Assembly: GCF_000144645.1 (NCBI RefSeq)
Contig: NC_014377.1
Coordinates: 558,001 to 622,000 of the forward strand
Length of the DNA stretch: 64,000 bases
Origin: Thermosediminibacter oceani DSM 16646
GTDB taxonomy: Bacteria; Bacillota; Thermosediminibacteria; Thermosediminibacterales; Thermosediminibacteraceae
Direction of reading: 5' to 3'
Every line of letters starts with the position of its first letter. Position 1 is the first letter of the stretch. Shown piece by piece: positions 40,586-49,604 of the stretch. The notes under the pieces are model-generated. The model did not search any database, was not told the DNA's origin, and saw only the letters and a list, made by a program, of their open reading frames with translations. A program made the position numbers and the translations under genes.

Positions 40586-41914
40586 ATGTTTTTCGTCCCC
40601 GAAATCATAGAGAAAAAGCGAAACGGCGGAAGGCTCTCCGGTGAGGAGATCCACTACTTAATAGACGGCTATGTGAGGGGAGAAATTCCCGACTACCAGA
40701 TTTCGGCCTTCTTAATGGCCGTGTACTTCAGGGGTATGGACGAAGCGGAGACAACGGAGCTCACCATGGCAATGGCCCGGTCGGGAGAAATGGTGGACCT
40801 TTCGGCGATCGAGGGCGTGAAGGTCGACAAGCACTCCAGCGGCGGAATAGCCGACACCACCACCCTGGTGCTGCTGCCCCTTGCCGCTTCGGCGGGGGTA
40901 AAAATAGCCAAGATGTCCGGCCGGGGTCTCGGCCACACGGGCGGAACGATAGATAAGCTGGAGTCGATTCCGGGTTTTTCCACCGAACTTTCAAAAGACG
41001 AGTTTATAAAGATCGTCAACGAGGTGGGCGCGGCCATCACCGGCCAGTCAAAAGACCTGGTGCCGGCGGACAAAAAACTTTACGCGCTCAGGGACGTGAC
41101 CGCCACCGTTGACTCGATTCCGCTCATCGCCGCCTCCATCATGAGCAAAAAGATAGCGGGCGGAGCCGACAGGATCGTGCTGGATGTAAAATTCGGAGGC
41201 GGCGCCTTCATGAAGAGGTATGAAGATGCCCTGGAACTTGCGAGAATAATGGTCAACATCGGCAAACTGGCCGGCAGGCGGACTGTGGCTTACGTGACCG
41301 ATATGGATCAGCCGCTGGGCCTTGCCGTAGGCAATGCTATGGAAATTATCGAAGCGGCGGAGGCGTTGAAAGGAAGGGGCCATGAAGACCTGCTGAACCT
41401 TTGCCTGGAACTCGGGTGCGAGATGATGGTGCTGGCAGGTTTAGAGAAGGACAAACAAAAGGCCCGGGAAAAACTCCTCGAAAACATAAAGAGCGGTAAA
41501 GCCCTCGAAAAGTTCAAGGAAATCGTCAGGCGCCAGGGGGGTAACCCCGATGCCCTCGAAGATTATTCCCTGCTGCCCAGAGCCCGCTTCAGCCGGGAAG
41601 TTGAGGCGTGGGAGGACGGCTTCATAGAGATGATCGACGCTCTGAGGCTGGGCCTTACCGCCATGAAGCTGGGTGCCGGCAGGCAGAAAAAGGACGACCG
41701 TATAGACCATTCCGTGGGCATATGGCTCTGCGGCAAGGTCGGGGACCGGGTGGAAAAGGGCAAACCGCTGGCCATTGTACACGCCAACGATGAAGGGAAA
41801 CTTTCGTGGGCGGTTGAAGAAGTCAAAGGGTCTTTCCGGATTGCGCGGGAAAAGGTGGAAAAAAGAAAGCTGATAAGGGCAAGGGTAACTGCAGAAAATA
41901 TAGAAGAGTTTTGA
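40586..41914 (+). CDS. pdp: Pyrimidine-nucleoside phosphorylase
   Basis: The 442-residue enzyme starts at ATG 40586 after GGGAGGCGAG. It cleaves uridine, thymidine and deoxyuridine to base and (deoxy)ribose-1-phosphate. Markers are VDKHSSGGIADTTTLVLLPL (family signature K-x-S-x-GG), KMSGRGLGHTGGTIDKLESI, KKIAGGADRIVLDVKFGGGA, and a C-terminal domain with DHSVGIWLCGKVGDRVEKG. Length matches B. subtilis Pdp (about 433). Confidence 0.95.
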   Translation: MFFVPEIIEKKRNGGRLSGEEIHYLIDGYVRGEIPDYQISAFLMAVYFRGMDEAETTELTMAMARSGEMVDLSAIEGVKVDKHSSGGIADTTTLVLLPLAASAGVKIAKMSGRGLGHTGGTIDKLESIPGFSTELSKDEFIKIVNEVGAAITGQSKDLVPADKKLYALRDVTATVDSIPLIAASIMSKKIAGGADRIVLDVKFGGGAFMKRYEDALELARIMVNIGKLAGRRTVAYVTDMDQPLGLAVGNAMEIIEAAEALKGRGHEDLLNLCLELGCEMMVLAGLEKDKQKAREKLLENIKSGKALEKFKEIVRRQGGNPDALEDYSLLPRARFSREVEAWEDGFIEMIDALRLGLTAMKLGAGRQKKDDRIDHSVGIWLCGKVGDRVEKGKPLAIVHANDEGKLSWAVEEVKGSFRIAREKVEKRKLIRARVTAENIEEF

Positions 41915-41932
41915 AGAGCGAGGTAGGTAAAT

Positions 41933-43108
41933 ATGGTAGAAAGGACAATAATCGTAGTTCTCGACAGCGTCGGCATAGGGGAACTCCCCGACGCGGCCCT
42001 CTACGGCGACGAAGGCAGCAATACCCTGGCCAACACGGCAAAAGCGGTTGGAGGCCTTAACCTGCCCAACCTCCGGAAGCTGGGCCTGGGGAATATAATA
42101 AAAATCCAGGGCGTGCCGCCGGTCCCGGAGCCCGAAGCTGCGTACGGCATGGCAGCGGAAAGGTCCGCCGGGAAGGATACGACAACCGGCCACTGGGAGA
42201 TAGCCGGTATAATCCTGGAAAAGCCCTTTCCGGTTTACCCGGAAGGCTTTCCGCCTGAGGTAATAGAAGAATTCGAAAGGAAGATAGGGACAAAAACGCT
42301 GGGGAACCGGCCCGCTTCCGGCACCCGGATCATAGAAGAGCTCGGAGAAGAGCACATGAGGACCGGCTACCCTATAGTTTACACGTCGGCGGATTCGGTT
42401 TTCCAGATAGCCGCCCATGAGGAGGTCATACCGCTCGAACGGCTCTACGAGATGTGCATGATTGCCCGGGAAATACTGCAGGGCGACCATGCGGTGTCAA
42501 GGGTCATAGCAAGGCCCTTTGTCGGTACTCCCGGAAACTTCGTGAGAACTTACAACCGCAAGGATTTTTCCCTGAAACCGCCGCAGGAGACCCTGCTGGA
42601 CAAGGTAAAAAAAGCCGGCATGGATGTATACGCCGTAGGGAAGATATGGGACATCTTTGCCGGGCAGGGAATAACCAGGGAATACCATACCGAAGGGAAT
42701 ATGGACGGGGTCGACAAGGTCCTCCTTGCCATGCAGCAGATGGAACGGGGGCTCATCATGGCAAACCTGGTGGATTACGACATGCTCTACGGCCACAGGA
42801 ACGACCCGGCAGGGTACGCAAGGGCACTGGAGGATTTCGACGGCCGGGTGCCGGAGATTATGGCGGAACTTAAAAGTGACGATGTGCTTATTATAACCGC
42901 GGACCACGGGTGCGATCCCACCACCCCGAGTACCGATCATTCGCGGGAGTACGTGCCGGTGCTCGTCACGGGTAAAAAGGTGAGGAAGGGTACGAATCTT
43001 GGCGTGCTTTCCACGTTTTCGGATATAGGCCAGACGGTGGCGGACCTTCTGGGGTGCGAGGAACTCCCCAACGGGAAGAGCTTTAAGTCCAAAATAATGG
43101 AGGTTTAA
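41933..43108 (+). CDS. deoB: Phosphopentomutase
   Basis: The 391-residue alkaline-phosphatase-superfamily enzyme starts at ATG 41933. It converts (deoxy)ribose-1-phosphate to the 5-phosphate. Metal and phospho-residue motifs are [34 protein letters not shown] with the active Thr, [19 protein letters not shown] and [20 protein letters not shown]. No deoC follows, so further breakdown depends on genes elsewhere. Confidence 0.96.
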   Translation: MVERTIIVVLDSVGIGELPDAALYGDEGSNTLANTAKAVGGLNLPNLRKLGLGNIIKIQGVPPVPEPEAAYGMAAERSAGKDTTTGHWEIAGIILEKPFPVYPEGFPPEVIEEFERKIGTKTLGNRPASGTRIIEELGEEHMRTGYPIVYTSADSVFQIAAHEEVIPLERLYEMCMIAREILQGDHAVSRVIARPFVGTPGNFVRTYNRKDFSLKPPQETLLDKVKKAGMDVYAVGKIWDIFAGQGITREYHTEGNMDGVDKVLLAMQQMERGLIMANLVDYDMLYGHRNDPAGYARALEDFDGRVPEIMAELKSDDVLIITADHGCDPTTPSTDHSREYVPVLVTGKKVRKGTNLGVLSTFSDIGQTVADLLGCEELPNGKSFKSKIMEV

Positions 43109-43163
43109 AGGGGAAGATAAGGTCTCACCGGCTCCAATAGAAGCTTTCCGGGAGGTGTCGAAC

Positions 43164-43985
43164 TTGAGTTATTACGATGAACTCAAAAAAGCCGTGGAAT
43201 ATATAAAATCCCGCCGGGTACCGGGGCCGGAAATCGGAATAATTCTGGGCAGCGGCCTGGGGGATTTTGCCGACGGGCTGGAGGACAGGATCGGGATACC
43301 CTATGCCGAAATTCCTGGATTTCCGGTGTCAACGGTAAAGGGGCACAGGGGAAATCTGGTCTTCGGCAGGGCTGGTGGCAGAAAAGTAGCGGTGATGCAG
43401 GGCAGGTTTCACCTTTACGAGGGGTATCCCATACAGAAGGTGGTCTTCGGCACCAGAGTACTGGGACTATTGGGCATAAAGGCGCTGATAGTGACCAATG
43501 CCGCAGGTGGAATTAACGAAAACTTCAGTCCGGGAGACCTTATGGTCATAAAGGACCATATCAATATGACTGGGGAAAACCCCGCAGCGGGGGAAGAAAT
43601 CCCCGAGCTGGGGCCCAGGTTTTTCGATATGACCTTCGCTTACGACGCGGAACTTAGAAAAAAAGCAAAGCAGGTTTTCGAAGAGGCCGGACTGGAATAT
43701 AAGGATGGGGTGTACGCCTTCCTGAAAGGCCCGTCCTACGAGACTCCGGCGGAGATAAGGATGCTGAAAACAATCGGGGCCGATGCGGTGGGCATGTCCA
43801 CGGTTCCGGAGGTGATCGCCGCCAGGCAGATGGGAATAAAGGTACTCGGGATTTCCTGCATCACCAATATGGCGGCAGGAATTCTGGATAAACCTCTGTC
43901 CCACGCCGAAGTCCTGGAAGTATCCGAGAAAGTGAAGGAGAAATTCGTGAGGGTCCTCTGCAGTATTATCGAAAAGATTGATTAA
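43164..43985 (+). CDS. punA: Purine-nucleoside phosphorylase (trimeric type)
   Basis: The 273-residue enzyme starts at TTG 43164, about 7 nt after GGGAGGTG; GTG 43155 overlaps that site. It splits inosine and guanosine with phosphate. Motifs are IGIILGSGLGDFADGLEDRI, FPVSTVKGHRGNLVFGRAGG (phosphate-binding His), VTNAAGGINENFSPGDLMVI, GPSYETPAEIRMLKTIGADA and VGMSTVPEVIAARQMGIKVL. It is the last gene of the operon and is followed by a strong terminator. Confidence 0.95.
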   Translation: MSYYDELKKAVEYIKSRRVPGPEIGIILGSGLGDFADGLEDRIGIPYAEIPGFPVSTVKGHRGNLVFGRAGGRKVAVMQGRFHLYEGYPIQKVVFGTRVLGLLGIKALIVTNAAGGINENFSPGDLMVIKDHINMTGENPAAGEEIPELGPRFFDMTFAYDAELRKKAKQVFEEAGLEYKDGVYAFLKGPSYETPAEIRMLKTIGADAVGMSTVPEVIAARQMGIKVLGISCITNMAAGILDKPLSHAEVLEVSEKVKEKFVRVLCSIIEKID

Positions 43986-43993
43986 CTACTAGC

Positions 43994-44032
43994 CGTAAAC
44001 ACCCCTCTGTGAAGGGGTGTTACGCATTTTTA
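43994..44032 (+). terminator. Terminator of the nucleoside operon
   Basis: CGTAA(a)CACCCCT pairs with AGGGGTGTTACG (one bulged A), followed by CATTTTTAAC. Confidence 0.85.
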
Positions 44033-44231
44033 ACTGAGCTTAATCCTGGCTGAGATATTAAAAAATTTTGTTCTTGAGGGAACCTTTTGGCAATCTAAAA
44101 CGAATATATTAGAGAGAGGGGAATTCAAGTTCAGGAAGGGAGATCGGTTTTTATGGTAAATGTAGATGGGCTATGGGAATACCTGCGGGTTTTGAAGATT
44201 GGAAGGAGTTCGAAATGAGGGTGATTGCTTT
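44033..44231 (+). other. Intergenic stretch with a doubtful 21-codon frame
   Basis: Nothing firm is visible. A short frame 44153-44218 (MVNVDGLWEYLRVLKIGRSS and one more residue) follows GGAAGGGAG, and its stop overlaps the presumed ribosome site of the next gene. It could be a leader peptide, a gene remnant or chance. Confidence 0.2.
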
Positions 44232-44801
44232 ATGATAAAGAAAAGGACGGTTTTATCTGGTATTGCAATAGTTGCATTTGTTATCTTATTCTTTTTTATT
44301 ATTCATTTTCCCTTGAAGTCGAATATAGACAACGCCTTTGATATGACAATAGAAAGCGGCGTTAAATGGATAAAATTAGAGGAAAGTAAACGCTTTAAAG
44401 TTACGCCCAAAATTATGATAAAGCCGTCAGAAAAAGTTGAATCACCATATTTGATTTTCGATCTATATATAGAAAATAAGACCGATCAACCGATTTATAA
44501 TATAGTAGTAACGGCATTTTTATCCGATAAAATAAGAAAATATTTGTCAACTCCTTTTAATATTTTTGGTAATGTAAAAGACAATCCAGTTAATTTGATT
44601 CCGGGCAAAATTCCCTATGCTTTATATGTCACGAAAATTACCAATATACCAAATTACAATGCGTTTACTGAAGAACAAAAAGAAGAGATGATGGAAATAT
44701 TGAAAGAACCCATAAAAGTGAAAATTTCTTATGATAGCGGGGTGGAATATTTATTAATAGATTCTTCTGAAATAATTATTGAAAACTATGTGGATAAATA
44801 A
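44232..44801 (+). CDS. Membrane-anchored hypothetical protein
   Basis: The 189-residue protein starts at ATG 44232, about 8 nt after GAGGGTGA. Residues 7-27 are one membrane span (VLSGIAIVAFVILFFFIIHF); the rest is predicted outside the membrane and rich in Lys, Glu and Ile. A beta-rich segment reads SPYLIFDLYIENKTDQPIYN, which recalls FxLyD-like or DUF4352-like beta-sandwich domains, but I cannot assign a family. The A+T content is clearly higher than in the neighbouring nucleoside operon, suggesting a different origin. Confidence 0.6.
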   Translation: MIKKRTVLSGIAIVAFVILFFFIIHFPLKSNIDNAFDMTIESGVKWIKLEESKRFKVTPKIMIKPSEKVESPYLIFDLYIENKTDQPIYNIVVTAFLSDKIRKYLSTPFNIFGNVKDNPVNLIPGKIPYALYVTKITNIPNYNAFTEEQKEEMMEILKEPIKVKISYDSGVEYLLIDSSEIIIENYVDK

Positions 44802-44919
44802 TTTAACTCAGTTTTTTAAAAATAAGAACCGGCTTGTCTTAAAGAAGGTTTCATAATAAGGGTTTAATATGCTATAATTTTATAGAGGACAGTAAAATCA
44901 TATGTTTAGGGAGGTTTAA

Positions 44920-45282
44920 ATGCCGTTAAAGGTTAGAAGGTATATAGCGGCGAGTTTATTCATAATATTTTTAATATTTCAATTAATACCTGCCGACTTT
45001 TCAGACCTGAATCCCCCGGATGCTCATCCTCATAAATACCTTTTTATTTTTTCCATCGACTCTGCGTACACGTCCGTTGCTCTTACCTTCGCAGATAACC
45101 GGAAAATAGATTGTCCTTTGGTGCCGGGGGAATTTCATATCGGTTTTACAGTTCAGATGGACTCTAAACTTTCGCAAACCAACCCTTTTCTTACCGCAGC
45201 CTTTTATGATTCTCGTAAATACATTCGAAAAATCATTCCTAACTATTTCCACGGGAGCAAATATAAAGAAACCACGGTATAA
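44920..45282 (+). CDS. Small exported or membrane-anchored hypothetical protein
   Basis: The 120-residue protein starts at ATG 44920 after GGGAGG. Residues about 9-25 are hydrophobic (IAASLFIIFLIFQLIP), either a signal or an anchor. The remainder has HPHKYLFIFSIDSAYTSVAL and no family I recognise. A TATAAT (44872-44877) lies about 40 nt upstream without a clear -35. It is followed by the DUF1538 gene with a 58-nt gap, so cotranscription is possible but unproven. Confidence 0.5.
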   Translation: MPLKVRRYIAASLFIIFLIFQLIPADFSDLNPPDAHPHKYLFIFSIDSAYTSVALTFADNRKIDCPLVPGEFHIGFTVQMDSKLSQTNPFLTAAFYDSRKYIRKIIPNYFHGSKYKETTV

Positions 45283-45340
45283 CGGATCTTATAATCATTC
45301 ATCGCAAACGTCATGATCGTCTATTAAGGGAGGGGTCCAT

Positions 45341-45629
45341 TTGAACGTTAAAGAAACGGTAGTAGAAGTTATTAGCGCAGTCGTCCCGATTGCCGTATTG
45401 GTGACGATATTGCAGCTTACGGTAGCCAAACTTCCGACCGAGGTTTTTGTGAATTTCATCGGCGGTGCCGTTTTGGTCATGCTGGGGCTTATCCTTTTTC
45501 TGATCGGAGCTAAGGTGGGTTTTTTGCCCGTAGGAGAAATGATAGGTTCTTCGCTGGTCACGAAGGGCAAACTGTGGCTCATATTGTTTTTCGGGTTTTT
45601 AATAGGTTTTGCCGTGACCATTGCTGAGC
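45341..45629 (+). pseudogene. DUF1538 membrane protein, 5' part, split by IS21 element
   Basis: From TTG 45341 (after AGGGAGGGG) the frame encodes VVPIAVLVTILQLTVAKLPT, GAKVGFLPVGEMIGSS and FGFLIGFAVTIAE. It is then broken at 45629 by the IS; the reading frame continues 13 codons at most into the element. Joining 45629 to 48112, with one copy of the 7-bp duplication removed, gives 690 nt, exactly 230 codons with AEPDVQVLAAQVD across the join. The intact gene thus encoded a 229-residue DUF1538 protein with about six membrane spans, the partner of the second DUF1538 gene downstream. Confidence 0.9.
45623..45629 (+). repeat. IS target-site duplication, left copy
   Basis: GCTGAGC at 45623-45629 is repeated exactly at 48105-48111 on the other side of the element. 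Removing one copy restores the DUF1538 frame. Confidence 0.92.
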
Positions 45630-45784
45630 TGTTTATTGCATAATTAAAATGGACAGAGTTGCAAAATAAAATCCCCACTTTTGCAACTCAAAAATCCCCA
45701 AATTTGCAAAGGTCATTGCAGGCACCCCTAAAAACCTTTACCCTTGTAGTTAGGGAAATCTTAACTGCAAGGGAGGATTGGAGG

Positions 45785-47308
45785 ATGCTCACAATGACCC
45801 ATATTGATAATATCAGAAAAGCGTTCTTTATGAAAGGGCAAAATATCAGCGAGATAGCCCGGGAATTCCAAAAAGACCGAAAAACTATACGCAAGTATAT
45901 TTATCAAGAAGACTGGAACACCAGGGTTAAAGTTGAAGAAGTTAAACATACCTTCCCAAAACTCGACCCTTTCAAGGCGGATATAGATCAGTGGCTTGAA
46001 GAAGATAAAAAAGCTCGCAAAAAGCAGAGGCATACCGCCAAAAGGATTTATGACAGGCTCTGTGAAAAATACCAAGATAAGTTTAACTGTTCTTACCGCA
46101 CCGTAGCAGGCTACGTAGCCATGAGAAAAAAAGAATTGTACCAGGACAACTCATGTCGTCTGCCGCTGGAACATATCCCGGGTGAAGCGCAGGTGGATTT
46201 CGGTGAGGCAGACTTTTACGAAAACGGGACGCTGCATCACGGATTTTATCTGAACCTGTCGTTTCCCTACAGTAACGTAGGATATACCCAGCTTTTCAAG
46301 GGAGAAAACCAGGAATGCCTGTTTCAGGGACTTAAGGACATATTTGAACACTTGGGGGGAGTACCCCGTAAGCTATGGTTTGATAACGCCAGCACTATCG
46401 TGAAACTCTCGAAAAATGGAGAGCGCAAACTAACCGACGCCTTCCTGAGGTTCAAGCAGCACTATGGTTTTGAAGCGGTATTCTGTAACCCTGCTTCCGG
46501 CCATGAAAAGGGTAATGTGGAAAACAAGGTGGGATACCACCGGCGCAACTTCCTTGTCCCGGTCCCCAGGTTTGAAAAGCTGGAGGATTTTAACCGCGAA
46601 CTTTTACGATTGTGCGACCGGGACATGCACCGCGAACACTACCGGAAGGAGGCATCCATAGCCGAACTTTTTAATGAAGACCGTAAGGCTCTGCTTGAGC
46701 TGCCTACCGTTCCTTACGAGGTAGCCGGTTACATAACAGTCAAAACCAACGCCTACGCCAAATTCAGCTTGAACGGTGGAAAGCACCTATACTCTACCGC
46801 CCCCAAATACGCCAACAGCCGGGTGCTTGTAAAGATAACAGCCCATGAGGTCATACCGCTGGATGAGAGCCACCGGGAAATCGTGCGCCACCGGCGGCTT
46901 TACGGGGACAACAAGCAAGAAAGCATGGACTGGCTGCCATATCTTACCCAGCTTTCCCGCTGTCCGGGAGCCCTTAAGTATTCGGGAATATACAGCATGC
47001 TGCCGGACCCACTCCGGGAATACCTCGACGGCTTAAGCAAAAGTGAGCGCGGCAAAGCGCTCAAGGCTTTGGCTGTGCTTTGTACCAAAAGCAGTTTTGA
47101 ACAGGCTGTGAACGCTGTAGCCGAGGCTCTCCTTTACGGAGTGCAGGATTTAGACAGCCTCGTAGCCATCCATAACAGGATAACGGGTATAACCCCGCAG
47201 TTGGAGCCGGTAAAGATTCCGGAAGGGGTTCCTGAACTCACTGCATTCCGCTTCAATGCAGAAGACTATGACAAAGCCTTTCTGAAAGGCGGTGCCAATT
47301 TATGCTGA
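45785..47308 (+). CDS. istA: IS21-family transposase IstA
   Basis: The 507-residue transposase starts at ATG 45785, 8 nt after GGGAGG; the frame is open further upstream but without a site. The N-terminus has an HTH (QNISEIAREFQKDRKTIRKY). The integrase core has the DDE triad: Asp near 138 (EAQVDFGEADF), Asp near 199 (KLWFDNASTIV) and Glu near 245 (GHEKGNVENKVG). The C-terminal region contains YSTAPKYANSRVLVKITAHE. It overlaps istB by 7 nt. Confidence 0.95.
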   Translation: MLTMTHIDNIRKAFFMKGQNISEIAREFQKDRKTIRKYIYQEDWNTRVKVEEVKHTFPKLDPFKADIDQWLEEDKKARKKQRHTAKRIYDRLCEKYQDKFNCSYRTVAGYVAMRKKELYQDNSCRLPLEHIPGEAQVDFGEADFYENGTLHHGFYLNLSFPYSNVGYTQLFKGENQECLFQGLKDIFEHLGGVPRKLWFDNASTIVKLSKNGERKLTDAFLRFKQHYGFEAVFCNPASGHEKGNVENKVGYHRRNFLVPVPRFEKLEDFNRELLRLCDRDMHREHYRKEASIAELFNEDRKALLELPTVPYEVAGYITVKTNAYAKFSLNGGKHLYSTAPKYANSRVLVKITAHEVIPLDESHREIVRHRRLYGDNKQESMDWLPYLTQLSRCPGALKYSGIYSMLPDPLREYLDGLSKSERGKALKALAVLCTKSSFEQAVNAVAEALLYGVQDLDSLVAIHNRITGITPQLEPVKIPEGVPELTAFRFNAEDYDKAFLKGGANLC

Positions 47309-48033
47309 AGGACGAAATCGCCGCCTGCTGTAAAGCATTAAAACTCAGCCGCAATCTAGTGGAAAACTGCGACAAGATCGAGGCTCAAAGCCATGAAGAA
47401 TACCTGCTGAAGCTGCTAAGATTAGAACTGGAGCACAGAGACGCAAGCCGAAAGGACAGGCTTTTGAAAAATGCGGGCTTTTACACGATAAAGACCTTTG
47501 CCGGCTACATATTCGATGAAATCAAACTCCCGCAGGGGCTTACACCGCAGGACCTAAAAGATTGCAAATTTCTCGAAGAAAAGAAAAACCTGATCCTTTA
47601 CGGCAACGTGGGAACCGGCAAAACCCATCTTGCCACCGCCATCGGTGTGGAGGCCTGTAAAAAAGGCTACAACGTAAAGTTTTTCCGCACTGCAGCGCTG
47701 GTAAACCGGCTGGTGGAAGCCCGGAAGGGAGGTGAACTTTCCGGGTTACTGAAACAGCTTTCCAAACCAGATCTTCTGATCTGCGACGAATGGGGCTATG
47801 TTCCTTTGGACCGCGAAGGAGCGCAGCTACTTTTTCAGGTGATTTCGGACTGCTATGAACGTCGCAGTGTAGTAATTACCACTAACCTGGAATTCAGCCG
47901 CTGGGCGAGCATTTTCTACGATGAGCAGATGACAGCAGCAATGATTGACCGGCTAATACACCACAGTTACCTATTGATCTTTGATGGTCAAAGCTACCGG
48001 ATGAGGCAATCACTCATGAGGCAATTAAGTTAA
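47302..48033 (+). CDS. istB: IS21-family helper ATPase IstB
   Basis: The 243-residue AAA+ ATPase starts at ATG 47302 inside the end of istA. It has Walker A NLILYGNVGTGKTHLATAIG, Walker B PDLLICDEWGYVPLDREGAQ and sensor VVITTNLEFSRW. A DnaC-like fold clamps target DNA and activates IstA. Length is slightly below the E. coli IstB (about 265). Confidence 0.95.
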   Translation: MLKDEIAACCKALKLSRNLVENCDKIEAQSHEEYLLKLLRLELEHRDASRKDRLLKNAGFYTIKTFAGYIFDEIKLPQGLTPQDLKDCKFLEEKKNLILYGNVGTGKTHLATAIGVEACKKGYNVKFFRTAALVNRLVEARKGGELSGLLKQLSKPDLLICDEWGYVPLDREGAQLLFQVISDCYERRSVVITTNLEFSRWASIFYDEQMTAAMIDRLIHHSYLLIFDGQSYRMRQSLMRQLS

Positions 48034-48104
48034 CATAAAAATTCCCCACCGGTGCCTGGGGAAAAACCTTTGCAAAAATGGGGAATTTCCTCTTGCAAAA
48101 AACA

Positions 48105-48111
48105 GCTGAGC
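48105..48111 (+). repeat. IS target-site duplication, right copy
   Basis: GCTGAGC, identical to 45623-45629. Confidence 0.92.
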
Positions 48112-48512
48112 CCGATGTTCAGGTATTGGCAGCACAGGTTGATGCGGTCTCGGACGGAGCCATAAATAAGTTCATCATCGTAACGGCGGTGGCGTGTGGA
48201 GTGGGCATTTTCGTCTCTTTAGCCCTGCTTCGCATATTCTTAAGAATCCCAATCAATTATTTGCTGGTTATCGGATACGCTTTAGTATTTTTGCTGGCGC
48301 TGGTTACTGCACCGGAATTCGTAGCCGTATCCTTCGATGCCGGAGGAGTAACCACAGGTCCCATGACGGTGCCGTTTATACTCGCCCTCGGGGTGGGTGT
48401 GGCTTCGGTCACCGGGAAAAGGACATCGTCCAGCGATAGCTTTGGATTGATCGCCTTGGCATCCATAGGGCCGATTTTGGCAGTTTTATTATTGGGGGTG
48501 TTTTACAAATGA
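48112..48512 (+). pseudogene. DUF1538 membrane protein, 3' part, split by IS21 element
   Basis: This is the remainder of the interrupted gene: PDVQVLAAQVDAVSDGAINK, GYALVFLLALVTAPEFVAVS, FDAGGVTTGPMTVPFILALG and IGPILAVLLLGVFYK. The FDAGGxxTGPMTVxFIL motif is the family hallmark and is also in the second copy. The frame is open back into the IS, so an out-of-context start could make a shortened product, but a normal protein cannot be made while the IS is present. Confidence 0.9.
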
Positions 48513-49267
48513 TAAGCGCACTGTTTGAAGGTTTTTCCGCTGTATTGAGGGATGTTGCCGTCGCATTGACCCCCCTCGTCGTCGTGTTTGTCTTTTTTCA
48601 AATTTTTTTGTTAAAACTGCCGAAACGGCATTTAATAAAAATAGTCAAAGGGATCATACTGACGTTTGCGGGGCTTGCTCTATTCCTGCAGGGAGTGCAC
48701 GTTGGTTTCTTACCCGTAGGCGAATTGATGGGTATGACTATAGGCTCGTTAGATTATAACTGGATTTTAATCCCTATTGGGTTTCTGATGGGATTCGCAG
48801 TTATTATGGCCGAGCCTGCAGTACAGGTTCTAGCCATAGAAGTTGAAAAAGCTTCCAGCGGGCATATTAATAAAAAAATAATGATTTATACCTTATGTAT
48901 TGGCGTAGCATTTTCCGTTGCGCTGTCGATGATTAGAGTCCTTACAGGAATTTCACTCTGGTATTTTATCGTACCGGGATATATAATAGCATTGTTGATG
49001 ACAAAATATGTCTCTTCCGAGTTTGTAGCTATCGCCTTTGATGCGGGAGGCGCGGCAACGGGGCCGATGACGGTCACGTTTATATTGTCGATGACCGTTG
49101 GAGTGGCAAAGCAGCTCGAAGGCAGAAATCCTCTGATGGATGGGTTCGGAATGGTTTCCCTTGTGGCTTTGACACCGATACTTTCAATTCTTATCCTTGG
49201 GGTTTTATACAGCAGGAAGGAGAAGCTCGGTGATGAAAGGCGGACTTACAGTGGACGAGAGTTTTAA
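48509..49267 (+). CDS. DUF1538 membrane protein, intact second copy
   Basis: The 252-residue protein starts at ATG 48509, overlapping the previous stop (ATGA). It has about six membrane spans and the family pattern: HVGFLPVGELMGMTIGS, GFAVIMAEPAVQVLAIEVEK, ASSGHINKKIMIYTLCIGVA, VAIAFDAGGAATGPMTVTFI and LVALTPILSILILGVLYS. In many bacteria two DUF1538 halves are fused in one protein of about 500 residues; here they are separate genes. Function is unknown; the shape and conserved Glu, Asp and Gly-rich motifs suggest a transporter or channel. The next gene, a PII-like regulator, overlaps it. Confidence 0.9.
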   Translation: MISALFEGFSAVLRDVAVALTPLVVVFVFFQIFLLKLPKRHLIKIVKGIILTFAGLALFLQGVHVGFLPVGELMGMTIGSLDYNWILIPIGFLMGFAVIMAEPAVQVLAIEVEKASSGHINKKIMIYTLCIGVAFSVALSMIRVLTGISLWYFIVPGYIIALLMTKYVSSEFVAIAFDAGGAATGPMTVTFILSMTVGVAKQLEGRNPLMDGFGMVSLVALTPILSILILGVLYSRKEKLGDERRTYSGREF

Positions 49268-49604
49268 ACTCATCGTAACAATTGTAAATAAGGGTAAAGC
49301 AAGCAAGGTGGTTGGAGCCAGCAAAAGGGCTGGAGCTGAAGGTGGGACGATCCTTTTTGGAAGGGGGACCGCCAAAAGGTCTTTTCTTGATTTTCTGGGG
49401 ATAAATTTTGCGCCGGAAAAGGAAATCATACTTACCCTTGTCAAAGAGGATAAGGTGAAAGATGTCCTGCAAGCGATTACGGATGAGGTAAAGCTGAATA
49501 AGCCTGGAAACGGGATAGGCTTTGTTATAAATATTAAAGAACTCCTAGGGGTTATTCATTTGTTGAAAAATGCAGGAGGGAATTTAAATGATAGAGGATT
49601 GTAA
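49233..49604 (+). CDS. PII-like signalling protein, copy 1
   Basis: The 123-residue protein starts at ATG 49233, about 9 nt after AGGAGAAG, overlapping the DUF1538 gene by 35 nt. It has a PII fold: FKLIVTIVNKGKASKVVGAS, then AGAEGGTILFGRGTAKR, then EKEIILTLVKEDKVKDVLQA and PGNGIGFVINIKELLGVIHL. The T-loop between FGRGT and APEKE is short and has no Tyr51-type modification site. The B-loop-like NKPGNGIGF is present. The genomic link indicates control of the DUF1538 membrane proteins by a small ligand. Confidence 0.88.
   Translation: MKGGLTVDESFKLIVTIVNKGKASKVVGASKRAGAEGGTILFGRGTAKRSFLDFLGINFAPEKEIILTLVKEDKVKDVLQAITDEVKLNKPGNGIGFVINIKELLGVIHLLKNAGGNLNDRGL

Larger units (their letters stand above)
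45630..48104 (+). mobile_element. IS21-family insertion sequence, 2475 bp, complete
   Basis: The element starts TGTTTATTGCA (45630-45640) and ends TGCAAAAAACA (48094-48104). The ends are inverted repeats matching at 10 of 11 positions, with the 5'-TG...CA-3' termini of IS21. Inside each end are further repeats: TTGCAA with ATCCCCA (about 45660-45710) and the inverse TGGGGAAT with TTGCAAAA (about 48055-48100), as expected for IS21 multiple terminal repeats. It carries istA and istB and is flanked by a 7-bp duplication. Intact ends and open frames indicate a recent insertion. Confidence 0.95.

Noticed and set aside
41441-42490. Open frame of 349 codons on the minus strand
   Set aside because: It is opposite pdp and deoB, both clearly real. 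Low-complexity aromatic-rich translation and no start signal.
44153-44218. A 21-codon small protein gene
   Set aside because: It has a purine-rich stretch upstream but no recognisable pattern, and its end overlaps the ribosome site of the next gene. Recorded only as a doubtful frame in the intergenic entry.
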